DNA of 64,000 nucleotides from Bacteroidales bacterium (GCA_017479385.1 JAFVCE010000003.1:124001-188000); one strand, 5' to 3'; shown: positions 34,848 through 42,749, counted from the first letter of the stretch. The notes: generated from the letters alone by a model not told the origin. Numbers and translations are program-made.

Positions 34848-35440
34848 AACGATTGGTTTATGGTTTCTATGGCGTCGAGCAGCGCTTGTCGCCCGTAGCC
34901 TGTGAGCGAGGAGGTGAGAAACATAGGTGGCAGGTCGGCCCATGTTTGCGACAAGGCAGACTTGAAGGCGGCCACGTTGCGCATCACGTCGCGCTGTTTC
35001 TCTTTGTCGATTTTGGTAAATACTATCGCGAGTGGTATGCCGTTGGCACCGAGCGAGTTGACGAACTCTACGTCGATGGCCTGTGGCGGAATGCGCGAGT
35101 CGATGAGCACAAAGACGTTGGTTAGTTGTGTCCGGTTGGCGAAGTAGCCGTTAATCATGCGCTGCCATTTTTCGCGTGCGCTTTTCGAAATGCGTGCGTA
35201 GCCGTAGCCCGGCAGGTCTACAAGATACCATTCGCCGTTGATAAGAAAGTGGTTAATGAGTTGCGTCTTGCCAGGTCGGCCGCTGGTTTTGGCCAAGTCG
35301 CGCACTCCGGTGAGCATATTGATGAGCGACGATTTGCCCACGTTGCTGCGCCCAATGAAAGCATACTCCGGCAGGTTGCTGTCGGGGCAGCGGCGGTAGT
35401 CGCTGTTGCTTATGACGAAAGTGGCGCTTTTGATGGTCAT
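34844..35440 (-). CDS. engB: Ribosome biogenesis GTPase YsxC/EngB
   Basis: A 198-residue TRAFAC GTPase with P-loop GRSNVGKSS near 29-37, the G3 motif DLPGYG and the G4 motif TKIDK. It acts in assembly of the large ribosomal subunit. It overlaps the genes on both sides by 4 bp. Confidence 0.96.
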   Translation of the reverse strand: MTIKSATFVISNSDYRRCPDSNLPEYAFIGRSNVGKSSLINMLTGVRDLAKTSGRPGKTQLINHFLINGEWYLVDLPGYGYARISKSAREKWQRMINGYFANRTQLTNVFVLIDSRIPPQAIDVEFVNSLGANGIPLAIVFTKIDKEKQRDVMRNVAAFKSALSQTWADLPPMFLTSSLTGYGRQALLDAIETINQSL

Positions 35441-36588
35441 TGGGCTTGGTTGTTGCTGCTCTTGCTGCGACGACGTTGGCGGCGTGTGGTACGGTCTTCG
35501 CGCAATTTCTTAATAATGTGTACGTTCTCTTCGTCCTCGGCAGTGATGGTGTTGTTTTTCCACCACGGCATTCGGCGCATATTGATGTGGAAGAAGTGTT
35601 TGCGGTCCAGCTTTTTGTTCTTCTCGCTATACGATTCGAAGTAGCGTTCGCGCTTCTTGGGGTCGATGTCGCGCAGGGTGATAAGAATGCCCGTGTCGTC
35701 GGTGCCAACCAGGTGGTGGTTGAGGCAGGTGCCGAACGAGCGCATTGTCGACGAGAGGTTCATATAGGCGTTTATCAGCGGAGGCACGGTGCAGTTCAGT
35801 GCGCGCACCGAGCGTAGCAGTATCTGGTAGTCTTCCTTGTAGTTTCGTCCGTTGAAGAGAGCTACGAGCTCGTTATAGTCCGATTCGATGTGTAGAGGGT
35901 CGTATGGCCACACCAAGCCGTCTCGGTCGGGGAAGTGTTTTTGGTAGAAGAAGAGTATCAGGTCCTTGGCCTTGCGGTCGAGGTCGCCATACATAGTTAT
36001 TTTTCCAAAAAAGTAGCGTGTTTCGGGGATTTCGAGCGCTAAGCAGCCGAGGCCGTCCCATAGGTTGTCGAGCGAGTAAAAGCCTTTTCTGAAATTGGTC
36101 GACGGCTGGTAGGCGGGTTGCACGAAGGCACGTCCCAGCTCGACGGTGTAGGGCAGATATTCGTTGATGAAGGTCTCGCTGAATTGGAATTGCTCGGCCG
36201 TGGGGGTTACTATGGAACCGTCGTCGCGGCGCATCATGTTGCTGCCATGAATAAAGCGGTAGCCGCCCACAATCTCCTCGTCTTCGGGGCTCCACACAAA
36301 GAGTTGTTTGCAGCAGTAGGGGTCGGGCATCGTGTCGTAGTCGTCAATATCTACTGGGTTGCCAGTGCCACCGCCTTCGATGGCGAAACTGATTTCGCGC
36401 AAACGCCCTATTTCGCGCATGATGTTGGGCGAAAGGGCCGCAGTGGTGACGTATATCTCTTTGTTTCCGCAATTGGTTTTGCGGAGAAAGTGCTTCTGTT
36501 TCAGCTCGGATTTTATTAGTTCGCGGTCTACTGGCGGAATGATATACGACAGGTCGCGCGTCGCGTTTTCAGTAGTTGAATGTGGCAT
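35437..36588 (-). CDS. glsB: GlsB/OlsB-like N-acyltransferase (GNAT fold), glycine lipid synthesis
   Basis: A 383-residue protein of the GNAT-like, hemolysin-type acyltransferase group. Features are a core with REISFAIEGGGTGNP, a central segment EIVGGYRFIHG and ELGRAFVQPAYQ. In Bacteroides the neighbouring genes glsB and glsA make glycine lipids: GlsB adds a 3-hydroxy fatty acid to glycine and GlsA esterifies it. The adjacent acyltransferase supports the same pathway here. The start overlaps the end of glsA by 20 bp. The C-terminal basic tail (RTTRRQRRRSK) overlaps engB. Assignment is by similarity and context. Confidence 0.85.
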   Translation of the reverse strand: MPHSTTENATRDLSYIIPPVDRELIKSELKQKHFLRKTNCGNKEIYVTTAALSPNIMREIGRLREISFAIEGGGTGNPVDIDDYDTMPDPYCCKQLFVWSPEDEEIVGGYRFIHGSNMMRRDDGSIVTPTAEQFQFSETFINEYLPYTVELGRAFVQPAYQPSTNFRKGFYSLDNLWDGLGCLALEIPETRYFFGKITMYGDLDRKAKDLILFFYQKHFPDRDGLVWPYDPLHIESDYNELVALFNGRNYKEDYQILLRSVRALNCTVPPLINAYMNLSSTMRSFGTCLNHHLVGTDDTGILITLRDIDPKKRERYFESYSEKNKKLDRKHFFHINMRRMPWWKNNTITAEDEENVHIIKKLREDRTTRRQRRRSKSSNNQAQ

Positions 36589-37429
36589 AGGGGTTTGTTT
36601 TTAGTGCGTAAGTGTGTTCTTTGAGCAGCGCCGCCCACTCTCTGGGCGAGTGGCGGTCGTTGAAAACGGTGTAGGGTATGGGCTGGCCGAACACGAGGCG
36701 AAACGTGTTGCCGGCTTGGGCATACATTTCAGACGGCAGTAGCGCCATCTCGAAACTGAACTTCACCCCCAGTTTTTTGCGCAAGTTGGCAATGGTGTAG
36801 AACCTGTTGCGGTTGTGTGCGTCGAAGTAGAACGGTACGATGTTGCGCTTGTATTGTATTGCCTTTTTCACAAAAGTGGGCTTCCAGTCCAAGTCTTTTA
36901 TCACCCCGTTTTGGCGGCGCGAACAGGCTCCGGCAGGGAAGTAGAGCAGGGCGTTTTGTCCGCCGAAAGCCTCTTCGAGGCCCGAGGCGGTAGAGCTGTT
37001 GCGGTGAACCTTGTCGATGGGTACAAAAAACTTGCGTAAGGCTGGCAGGTGGAGCAAAAAGTCGTTTACGGGGAACAAAATGTCGTCACGATAGCGCCCT
37101 ACGGCGGCAATCAGAGCCAGACCGTCGGGTCCACCAAGCGGGTGGTTGCCGGCTACAATGGGGTTGCCGTCGAGCGGAATGTTCTCGCCACCCTCAACCT
37201 CGATGGTAATGCCGAGGCAGTGCTCATCGTTGGATTCCAGGAACTTATGAACAAAATCCATCCCATCGTATTCGCGCAACGCGTAGAGGCCGGCGTTAAT
37301 TTCGTCGACATTGAGCACCTTGTTGATGAGGCGCAGTGCCAACTTGGGCAACTTGACCCCCTTCGAGGCCAAAATGCGCTCCATATCGATGTGCTTCTTA
37401 CCTATAACAATCTGTTCTTGCTTTTCCAT
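36569..37429 (-). CDS. glsA: GlsA-like O-acyltransferase (PlsC family), glycine lipid synthesis
   Basis: A 286-residue lysophospholipid-acyltransferase-type protein with the active-site block NHPLGGPDGLALI (spacing His-x5-Asp rather than the classic His-x4-Asp) and LYFPAGACSRR as the substrate-binding motif. With GlsB it is expected to complete the di-acylated glycine lipids of the Bacteroides membrane. I chose the ATG at 37429 because the -7 promoter element lies 12 bp upstream; the frame is open for another 74 codons but those precede the promoter. Confidence 0.87.
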   Translation of the reverse strand: MEKQEQIVIGKKHIDMERILASKGVKLPKLALRLINKVLNVDEINAGLYALREYDGMDFVHKFLESNDEHCLGITIEVEGGENIPLDGNPIVAGNHPLGGPDGLALIAAVGRYRDDILFPVNDFLLHLPALRKFFVPIDKVHRNSSTASGLEEAFGGQNALLYFPAGACSRRQNGVIKDLDWKPTFVKKAIQYKRNIVPFYFDAHNRNRFYTIANLRKKLGVKFSFEMALLPSEMYAQAGNTFRLVFGQPIPYTVFNDRHSPREWAALLKEHTYALKTNPYATFNY

Positions 37430-37440
37430 AAAACAAATTG

Positions 37441-37448
37441 CAAAGTTA
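37441..37448 (-). promoter_or_regulatory. Bacteroidetes -7 element for the glsA-glsB-engB-dacB operon
   Basis: TAACTTTG on the minus strand, immediately upstream of the glsA start; the leader would be only a few bases long. Confidence 0.65.
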
Positions 37449-37501
37449 CGAAAAAATATTGGAAAAACACAAAAAAAGTTCCGCGAAAGTAAAAAAATGT
37501 G

Positions 37502-37509
37502 TAAATTTG
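37502..37509 (+). promoter_or_regulatory. Orphan promoter-like element upstream of rpmG region
   Basis: TAAATTTG followed by GCATCG, a good match to local promoters, but no established gene follows for 360 bp. It diverges from the glsA promoter. Confidence 0.45.
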
Positions 37510-37548
37510 CATCGCAGTGCCCCCATTCCTGTTTCCCACGAGGGGTAA

Positions 37549-37701
37549 ATGGTGTATGGGTCACGTACGAGGCCATTGACAACAAAACGTTGCATTCGTT
37601 GCACTGTCGCAAACTACAAAATTTCTGAAAAAACAGCCATTCGTTGCACAATAATTACAACGAAAAATATTTCTAACCAAACTCCACTCCTGTTTGCATA
37701 G
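37549..37701 (+). other. Short open frame or non-coding RNA candidate behind the orphan promoter
   Basis: A 50-codon frame starts 40 bp after the orphan -7 element and encodes a basic, cysteine-containing peptide I do not recognise. It contains two copies of CATTCGTTGCAC (near 37593 and 37639). It may be a small RNA or leader rather than a gene. The rest of the 37430-37873 gap holds promoters and AT-rich DNA only. Confidence 0.25.
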
Positions 37702-37775
37702 TGTTGATAATTAGTGTTTTGTGGCTTCGGGATTTTTTTTTTGAAAAAAAACTTGTGGGGTTTGGAAAAAAGTAG

Positions 37776-37783
37776 TAATTTTG
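37776..37783 (+). promoter_or_regulatory. Bacteroidetes -7 element for rpmG-DUF4295
   Basis: TAATTTTG followed by CACTCGCTTTTGA. The bases after the element match those at the tRNA-Val promoter (39155). The leader of about 80 bases runs to rpmG at 37874. Confidence 0.7.
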
Positions 37784-37873
37784 CACTCGCTTTTGAGAGC
37801 CGGACAAGGATTGTTGATGCTCTTTCCGCACGACGGCGCAAAACGACAAAACGAATTAGAAAAAGATAAACCT

Positions 37874-38062
37874 ATGGCAAAGAAAAATAAAGACGCACGT
37901 GTTCAGGTCATCCTCGAATGCACCGAACAAAAAAGCAGTGGTGTTCCTGGTATGTCGCGCTACGTCACCATGAAGAACAAAAAGAACACCCCCGAACGTT
38001 TGGAACTCAAAAAGTACAACCCCTACCTCAAAAAGGTAACTGTCCACAAAGAAATCAAGTAA
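37874..38062 (+). CDS. rpmG: 50S ribosomal protein L33
   Basis: A 62-residue basic protein starting [19 protein letters not shown], with the L33 core [23 protein letters not shown]. The paired cysteines of the zinc-binding form are missing (only one cysteine), so it is the C-minus type. The true start is the internal ATG at 37874; the open frame extends 31 codons upstream into the leader. The usual upstream partner rpmB (L28) is not present here. Confidence 0.95.
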   Translation: MAKKNKDARVQVILECTEQKSSGVPGMSRYVTMKNKKNTPERLELKKYNPYLKKVTVHKEIK

Positions 38063-38083
38063 AATAAATAGGAGAATAGAACT

Positions 38084-38239
38084 ATGGCAAAAAAAGTTGT
38101 TGCAACCCTCAAAACCCAGACTGGCAAAAGTTTTGCTAAAGTCATCCGCATGGTCCGTTCCCCGAAGACCAACGCCTACACTTTCAGCGAGGAAATCGTC
38201 CCCTCCGACAATGTGCAGGAATATCTCAAAAAGAAATAA
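38084..38239 (+). CDS. DUF4295 family protein
   Basis: A 51-residue basic protein (MAKKVVATLKTQTGKSF...EYLKKK) too short for most ORF thresholds. It follows rpmG by 21 bp. DUF4295 proteins are found in Bacteroidetes directly behind L33 and are probably ribosome-associated, but their function is unknown. In many relatives ftsY and rimO follow; here those genes lie about 35 kb away on the other strand. Confidence 0.9.
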   Translation: MAKKVVATLKTQTGKSFAKVIRMVRSPKTNAYTFSEEIVPSDNVQEYLKKK

Positions 38240-38268
38240 TTTATTTTTCATACGCTTTTGTTTTTTTG

Positions 38269-38295
38269 CCCTCGCTGTGAAGCGGGGGTTTTTTT
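38269..38295 (+). terminator. Terminator of rpmG-DUF4295
   Basis: CCCTCGCT pairs with AGCGGGGG (one T-G pair) around GTGA, followed by seven thymines. Confidence 0.85.
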
Positions 38296-38366
38296 AGTTC
38301 AACTTGCCTAAGCACACAGCCATTACGTATGGTTGTTGCTACTGCAGAAGAGGCGTTGTGGTCGTG

Positions 38367-39137
38367 CTAAGGTCTGGAAGAGTCTGCAGCAGAGTCGTTC
38401 GCGGCCTCTGCGGATGGCGAAACGGTTCCGAAACTGAGGTACGGCAGCAGGAGGTAGAGAGTGCTGTCGTCCATAGTCGGCAGCAGCCTCAAATCGTCGG
38501 CCGAAGTGAACTGCTGCCCACTGTTGCGCAGCGCAATGAGGTCGCGAGCTTGGTAGTAGTCGATGTAGGGGTGACGTATCAACTGCTTGAGGCTCACGCT
38601 GTTGATGTCTATCTGCCGAATGCTATCGGTCGAGAGTGTGAGGTAGGGGAGTATGTGCTGGTAAAGTTCGTTGGTGAAGCCGTAGACCTCGAGCAATTGC
38701 TCGGTGCGCACAAAACCACCAAGTTGTGCGCGGTATTTGACTATGCGGCGGGCGTAGGCAGGGCCTATGCCATGTAGGAGTTGCAGGGTGAGTGTGTCGG
38801 CAGTGTTGATGTCGACCACCAGTTTTTGCCGATGGGTAGGGCGAGCAGTTGTGTCGTAGGCGGTGGCTGGCAGGGTGGGGTAGGAGCGAGGTTCATTCGT
38901 TGCGCGATGGGAACGATTTGACTGCCATTTGGGACGTGACTGTTGAGCCTCAAATTCCGAAATCTCGCTCTCCAAATCGGCCTTTTTCTCGGGTTCGGGC
39001 AGCTTTTGAAGCTTCGGAATGCCAAAAACCACGGCGGCTATGCCAACGACTAAAAGTGTTGAAAACCAAATCAATCCACGCTTTTGGGTTAGCGTTAGCC
39101 CACTTTTTTTGCCGTCGATATTAAAATTTTTTTTCAT
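38367..39137 (-). CDS. Membrane-anchored ComEA-like helix-hairpin-helix protein
   Basis: A 256-residue protein with a short basic N-terminus, one membrane segment (about residues 22-40), a charged linker and two to three helix-hairpin-helix units: DINTADTLTLQLLHGIGPAYARRIVKYR near 108-136 and a second DINSVSLKQLIRHPYIDYYQARDLIALR near 175-203. The first carries the hairpin GIGPAYA typical of DNA-binding ComEA. It probably binds DNA at the outer face of the membrane and may serve DNA uptake. It diverges from the tRNA-Val gene. Confidence 0.88.
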   Translation of the reverse strand: MKKNFNIDGKKSGLTLTQKRGLIWFSTLLVVGIAAVVFGIPKLQKLPEPEKKADLESEISEFEAQQSRPKWQSNRSHRATNEPRSYPTLPATAYDTTARPTHRQKLVVDINTADTLTLQLLHGIGPAYARRIVKYRAQLGGFVRTEQLLEVYGFTNELYQHILPYLTLSTDSIRQIDINSVSLKQLIRHPYIDYYQARDLIALRNSGQQFTSADDLRLLPTMDDSTLYLLLPYLSFGTVSPSAEAANDSAADSSRP

Positions 39138-39154
39138 AGTTTCAAAAAAAAACG

Positions 39155-39162
39155 TACCTTTG
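39155..39162 (+). promoter_or_regulatory. Bacteroidetes -7 element for tRNA-Val
   Basis: TACCTTTG followed by CACTCGCTTTCGA, 28 bp before the tRNA. The 14 bases TTTGCACTCGCTTT are identical to those at the rpmG promoter. Confidence 0.7.
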
Positions 39163-39190
39163 CACTCGCTTTCGAAAGAACGAAACGCAC

Positions 39191-39265
39191 GGTCTGTTAG
39201 CTCAGTTGGTTTAGAGCGCTTCCTTCACACGGAAGAGGTCGTCAGTTCGAATCTGCCACAGACCA
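39191..39265 (+). tRNA. tRNA-Val (anticodon CAC)
   Basis: A full cloverleaf can be drawn: acceptor GGTCTGT with ACAGACC, D arm GCTC/GAGC, anticodon stem CTTCC/GGAAG with loop TTCACAC (anticodon CAC), T loop TTCGAAT and discriminator A. The T stem GTCAG/CTGCC has one T-C mismatch. The CCA end is not encoded. It reads the GTG codon for valine. Confidence 0.93.
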
Positions 39266-39324
39266 CACATTTCAAGGCACTTTAGGGTGCCTCTTTTTTT
39301 AGCCTCCGAGGCTCGTTCGGGGTG

Positions 39325-39332
39325 CAAAGATA
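39325..39332 (-). promoter_or_regulatory. Antisense promoter-like element downstream of tRNA-Val
   Basis: The minus strand reads TATCTTTG followed by CACC, a full match to local promoters. It would transcribe antisense through the tRNA toward the ComEA-like gene at 39137, which has no other clear promoter. It may also be a chance match. Confidence 0.35.
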
Positions 39333-39359
39333 CGAAAAATTAACCAAATAGCAAAAAAA

Positions 39360-39689
39360 ATGTACTGGCTCGCTCTTTTCGCCGCTGCGTTGTTCGAGAT
39401 GGGATGGCCCTTTGGATTTAAGATGGCTGGCCTTCACCCCGACCGTTTTGGGCTGTGGATAACCTTTTCGGCTATCAGTATGGCGCTTAGTGGCGTGCTC
39501 CTCTATGTAGCCCAGCGCTCCATCCCCATCAGCACGGCCTACATCATCTGGACTGGCATCGGGGCCGTGGGTACCTTTGTTATGGGTATCTTTCTTTTTG
39601 GCGACTCGGCCTCGTTTTGGCGCATATTTTTTGCTGTGATGATATTAATAGGTATAATCGGCATCGAAGTCACCGGTGCCAAAGCATAG
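39360..39689 (+). CDS. SMR family efflux protein (SugE/Gdx-like)
   Basis: A 109-residue protein with four membrane helices. The first helix carries the essential glutamate (ALFEMGWPFGFK, E13), and helix 3 has ISTAYIIWTGIGAVGTF, typical of the SugE/Gdx guanidinium-exporter subgroup rather than EmrE. It is expected to work as a dimer, exchanging a cation for protons. The radical SAM gene follows after 6 bp. Confidence 0.92.
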   Translation: MYWLALFAAALFEMGWPFGFKMAGLHPDRFGLWITFSAISMALSGVLLYVAQRSIPISTAYIIWTGIGAVGTFVMGIFLFGDSASFWRIFFAVMILIGIIGIEVTGAKA

Positions 39690-39695
39690 AACGCC

Positions 39696-40451
39696 ATGTT
39701 GAGAGAAAAAACCGTTTTTGGCCCCATCTTCAGCCGCCGTCTTGGTAGCTCGCTCGGCATCAACCTCTTGCCCGAAGAGGGGAAGATTTGCAACTTCGAC
39801 TGCATTTACTGCGAATGTGGCTGGAACCGCGACGGCCGCAACGACACCCGTCTGCCCTCGGCCCAAAAGGTGAGAGACGACCTCGAATCGAAACTTAAAG
39901 AGCTGGCAACAAAGCATATACCAGTCGATTCTATAACCTTCAGCGGCGACGGCGAGCCCACCCTTAACCCCGAGTTTCCGCTCATTATAGACAACACCCT
40001 GCGCCTGCGCAACCTCTATTACCCTTCGGCCAAAGTGTCGGTGCTCTCGAACGCCACACGCGTAGACCGGCCCGAAATATTCGAAGCCTTGCGCAAAGTG
40101 GATAACCCGATAATGAAAATCGACGCTCCGACCAATGCCTTGGCTGCCAAGATAAACAACCCAGCACCCGGCTACGACGTGGACCGCGTGGTCGAGGCCC
40201 TTACTCGCTTCGATGGCAACTTCGTACTACAGACCTGCTTCTTGCGCAGTCGCGACTTCGACTCGTCGTGGCCCGAAGTCGTCGACGGCTGGATGGCTAT
40301 CGTTCGCCGCCTACGCCCACGCGAGATTATGGCCTACACCATCGACCGCCCCACCCCAGCCGAGGGATTGGAAAAATTTACCGTCGAAGAGATGCAAAAA
40401 TTGCTCAAACCACTCATCGACGAAGGTTTCAACATACAAATCAAAGGCTAA
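39696..40451 (+). CDS. Radical SAM protein
   Basis: A 251-residue radical SAM enzyme with the cluster motif C32-x3-C36-x2-C39 (ICNFDCIYCEC) and the downstream TFSGDGEPTLNP glycine motif. The pattern (RRLGSSLGINLLP, then the cysteine motif, then SGDGEPTL) is that of a widespread group of unknown reaction related to tRNA and nucleotide radical enzymes. It lies 6 bp after the SMR gene and is probably cotranscribed. Confidence 0.88.
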   Translation: MLREKTVFGPIFSRRLGSSLGINLLPEEGKICNFDCIYCECGWNRDGRNDTRLPSAQKVRDDLESKLKELATKHIPVDSITFSGDGEPTLNPEFPLIIDNTLRLRNLYYPSAKVSVLSNATRVDRPEIFEALRKVDNPIMKIDAPTNALAAKINNPAPGYDVDRVVEALTRFDGNFVLQTCFLRSRDFDSSWPEVVDGWMAIVRRLRPREIMAYTIDRPTPAEGLEKFTVEEMQKLLKPLIDEGFNIQIKG

Positions 40452-40520
40452 TTAGCCACTCGCCATACTGCACGGTCGGCCAAATTTGAAAAAAAATTTG
40501 GCCGATTGATTTTTTTTTCC

Positions 40521-40528
40521 TATATTTG
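40521..40528 (+). promoter_or_regulatory. Bacteroidetes -7 element for the DRTGG operon
   Basis: TATATTTG, 45 bp before the ATG at 40574. Confidence 0.65.
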
Positions 40529-40573
40529 CATTTTCAAAAGTGAAACAAAAACAATGACAAAAATACTACAGTT

Positions 40574-40915
40574 ATGACTTTGCGAGAAATAGTCGGACTG
40601 CTCGACGCCACTGTATGTACAGGCGAAGCCCACCTCGACACCGAGGTCCAGTCGGCTTTTGCCTCCGACCTGATGAGCGATGTGCTTACACTCAAAGATA
40701 CACCCATCCTCATAACCGGCCTGTGTAACATTCAGACAATCAGGACCTGCGACATGGCTTGCCTACAGTTCGTGGTTTTTGTGCGCAACAAGAAACCCTC
40801 TGCCGATATGATAGAGCTTGCCGAAGAGAACGACATGGTCCTCATTGCCTGCGAGTACTCTATGTTTAAAACCTGCGGTCTGCTTTTCGAAGCCGGCCTT
40901 TACCCGCTGTTTTAA
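40574..40915 (+). CDS. DRTGG domain protein
   Basis: A 113-residue single-domain protein whose fold signature (SAFASDLMSDVLTL, then ITGLCNIQTIRTCDMACLQFVVFV) matches DRTGG domains. Such small proteins occur beside [FeFe]-hydrogenase genes in anaerobes and are thought to bind a small ligand. It starts the run DRTGG / ATPase / hydrogenase-like protein, with 27 bp to the next gene. Confidence 0.85.
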   Translation: MTLREIVGLLDATVCTGEAHLDTEVQSAFASDLMSDVLTLKDTPILITGLCNIQTIRTCDMACLQFVVFVRNKKPSADMIELAEENDMVLIACEYSMFKTCGLLFEAGLYPLF

Positions 40916-40942
40916 CCCAACCACCAAAAAACATTAAACGCT

Positions 40943-41353
40943 ATGCACCAGGAATATACAGTAATAGAAGGCGATTTCGTCAATGCCGGCGCGGCCTCCA
41001 GCTCGGTCAAGAAAACCCTCAAGCAACTCAATGTCAACCCCCAAGTGGTGAAGCGCGTAGTGGTGGCGCTCTACGAGGCCGAAGTCAATGCCATTGCCCA
41101 CGCCTATGGCGGAAAGGTGACAGTCGACATCGATGCCGGCAAAATCCGCATGGTGGTGGCCGACAAGGGCCCAGGCATTCCAGACATTGCCCTCGCCATG
41201 CAGGAAGGCTATTCCACAGCTCGCCCCGAAGTGCGCGACATGGGTTTCGGAGCCGGCATGGGCCTGCCCAATATGCAGAAAAACGTAGACCGCCTGAACG
41301 TTACCTCCGAAGTGGGCGTTGGCACCACGGTCGAGATGGAAGTGAACTTCTGA
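40943..41353 (+). CDS. Anti-sigma-factor-like serine kinase / HATPase protein
   Basis: A 136-residue protein of the RsbW/SpoIIAB type: a lone GHKL ATPase domain with the N box EAEVNAIAHAYGG, the G1 box VADKGPGIPD and the G2 box GFGAGMGLPNMQ. It can bind ATP and may phosphorylate or sequester a partner. No sigma factor or anti-anti-sigma gene is nearby; the hydrogenase-like protein downstream is the probable partner. Confidence 0.88.
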   Translation: MHQEYTVIEGDFVNAGAASSSVKKTLKQLNVNPQVVKRVVVALYEAEVNAIAHAYGGKVTVDIDAGKIRMVVADKGPGIPDIALAMQEGYSTARPEVRDMGFGAGMGLPNMQKNVDRLNVTSEVGVGTTVEMEVNF

Positions 41354-41390
41354 ACCATATTTTTTTTAACCACCCAAACCGAATGAGCCT

Positions 41391-42749
41391 ATGTTCTACC
41401 ACGCTTTGCGAATCGACGACCAGCTTTGCATCGGCTGTTCGCGCTGCATGAAAAACTGCCCCACCGAGGCCATCCGCATCAGCAGCGGCACAGCCTCGAT
41501 TCAGGAACACCGTTGCATAGACTGTGGGCGCTGCTACGAGGTATGCCCCGCCCAGGCGGTAACGATAGATGGCGACGACTTCGACGCCATTCACCGCTAC
41601 TCCCACTCGGTTGCCTTGCTGCCAGCCGTCTTTCTCGGCCAGTTTCCCGACGACATAAGTGTGTCGCGCGTCTACGCTGTGCTCCACGAGTTGGGTTTTG
41701 CCCACGTGATGGAGGTAGAGAGCGCCGCCATGATTTATGCCGACGCCAAAAACCGTTATGCCCGCGAACACGCCGACATCAAGCCCCTCATCTCGTCGTT
41801 CTGCCCAGCCATCGTGCGCCTAATACAGATTAAATACCCCTCGCTGGTAGAGAACATACTCCCCATCAAAGTTCCCCTCGACCTTAGCGCTATGTACATC
41901 GAGGCCGAACTGCAAAGCCGCGACATTCCGCGCGAAGAGATAGGCCTGTTCTACATCACCCCCTGCGCGGCCAAAATTGCAGCCGTCAAAGCCCCTGTGG
42001 GCGAAGAGAAGTCGGTAATCGACGGCGTTATCAACATGAACCTGCTCTACAACCGAGTGTATAAAAAAATCAAAGAACTCGGCAAAAACCACCAGTATCG
42101 CCCCCTCAGCCGCCAACGTCTGAGCGCCGACGCTGTGCTCTCGACCCTCACCAACGGCGAACGCCGCATTTGCCAGGCCAAGCGCTCCTACGCCATTGAT
42201 GGCATTAAGAACGTGATGGACTTTCTCGACAAGCTCGAAAACGACGAGGTCGAGGGCGTCGAGTTCCTCGAGTTGAGGGCCTGCGACCAGTCGTGTGCCG
42301 GAGCCTTGCTCTCGTGCGAGAACCGCTTTCTCTGCGGCGAGCGTATGTATTCTCGCGCGCGCAAAGCGGCCGAGCGCGAGCGCAATGGCGAGATGGCTCG
42401 CGACCGCGAGATGGACCGCTACCGCGATTACCTCATAGACCACTCGCTTTTGGGCGAAGTGCAACCGCGCTCTATGCTCGTGCTCGACGAGGATATTGGT
42501 CGCGCACTCGAGAAGATGGAGAAGATAGAGAAGATGAAGTGCAACCTGCCACAGATAGACTGCGGTGTGTGTGGTGCGCCCACCTGCGAGGCTTTCGCCA
42601 CCGACGTGGTTTGCGACAGCGCCGACCTCCACCGCTGTGTCTTCTACCGCATTCACCTCGAGTCGCAGGGCAAGATGACCCTCGCCGAGGGGGCCTCCAA
42701 TATGCGCTCGGTGTGGGGAGCCGACCGCATTAGTGGCGAACTCGAGTAG
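41391..42749 (+). CDS. [FeFe]-hydrogenase-like iron-sulfur protein, probable H2 or redox sensor
   Basis: A 452-residue protein. Residues 8-55 hold two 4Fe-4S clusters (cysteines 13, 16, 19, 23 and 42, 45, 48, 52). About 70-320 match the large-subunit C-terminal domain of [FeFe] hydrogenases, and a Fes-type domain (DCGVCGAPTCEAF near 390-402) follows. The H-cluster ligands seem kept: C138 in SSFCPA, C192 in TPCAAK, C298 and C302 in RACDQSC. The proton-relay cysteine of the catalytic TSCCP motif is phenylalanine here (F137), which fits sensory or non-evolving group C/D enzymes. No HydABC or maturase genes are in the window, and there is no PAS or kinase domain. Confidence 0.85.
   Translation: MFYHALRIDDQLCIGCSRCMKNCPTEAIRISSGTASIQEHRCIDCGRCYEVCPAQAVTIDGDDFDAIHRYSHSVALLPAVFLGQFPDDISVSRVYAVLHELGFAHVMEVESAAMIYADAKNRYAREHADIKPLISSFCPAIVRLIQIKYPSLVENILPIKVPLDLSAMYIEAELQSRDIPREEIGLFYITPCAAKIAAVKAPVGEEKSVIDGVINMNLLYNRVYKKIKELGKNHQYRPLSRQRLSADAVLSTLTNGERRICQAKRSYAIDGIKNVMDFLDKLENDEVEGVEFLELRACDQSCAGALLSCENRFLCGERMYSRARKAAERERNGEMARDREMDRYRDYLIDHSLLGEVQPRSMLVLDEDIGRALEKMEKIEKMKCNLPQIDCGVCGAPTCEAFATDVVCDSADLHRCVFYRIHLESQGKMTLAEGASNMRSVWGADRISGELE

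Noticed and set aside
2839..38239. Loss of the ftsY-rimO and L33-DUF4295 linkage as evidence of a local assembly error.
   Set aside because: All genes involved are intact and lie in well formed operons with promoters and terminators, so rearrangement is the simpler reading.
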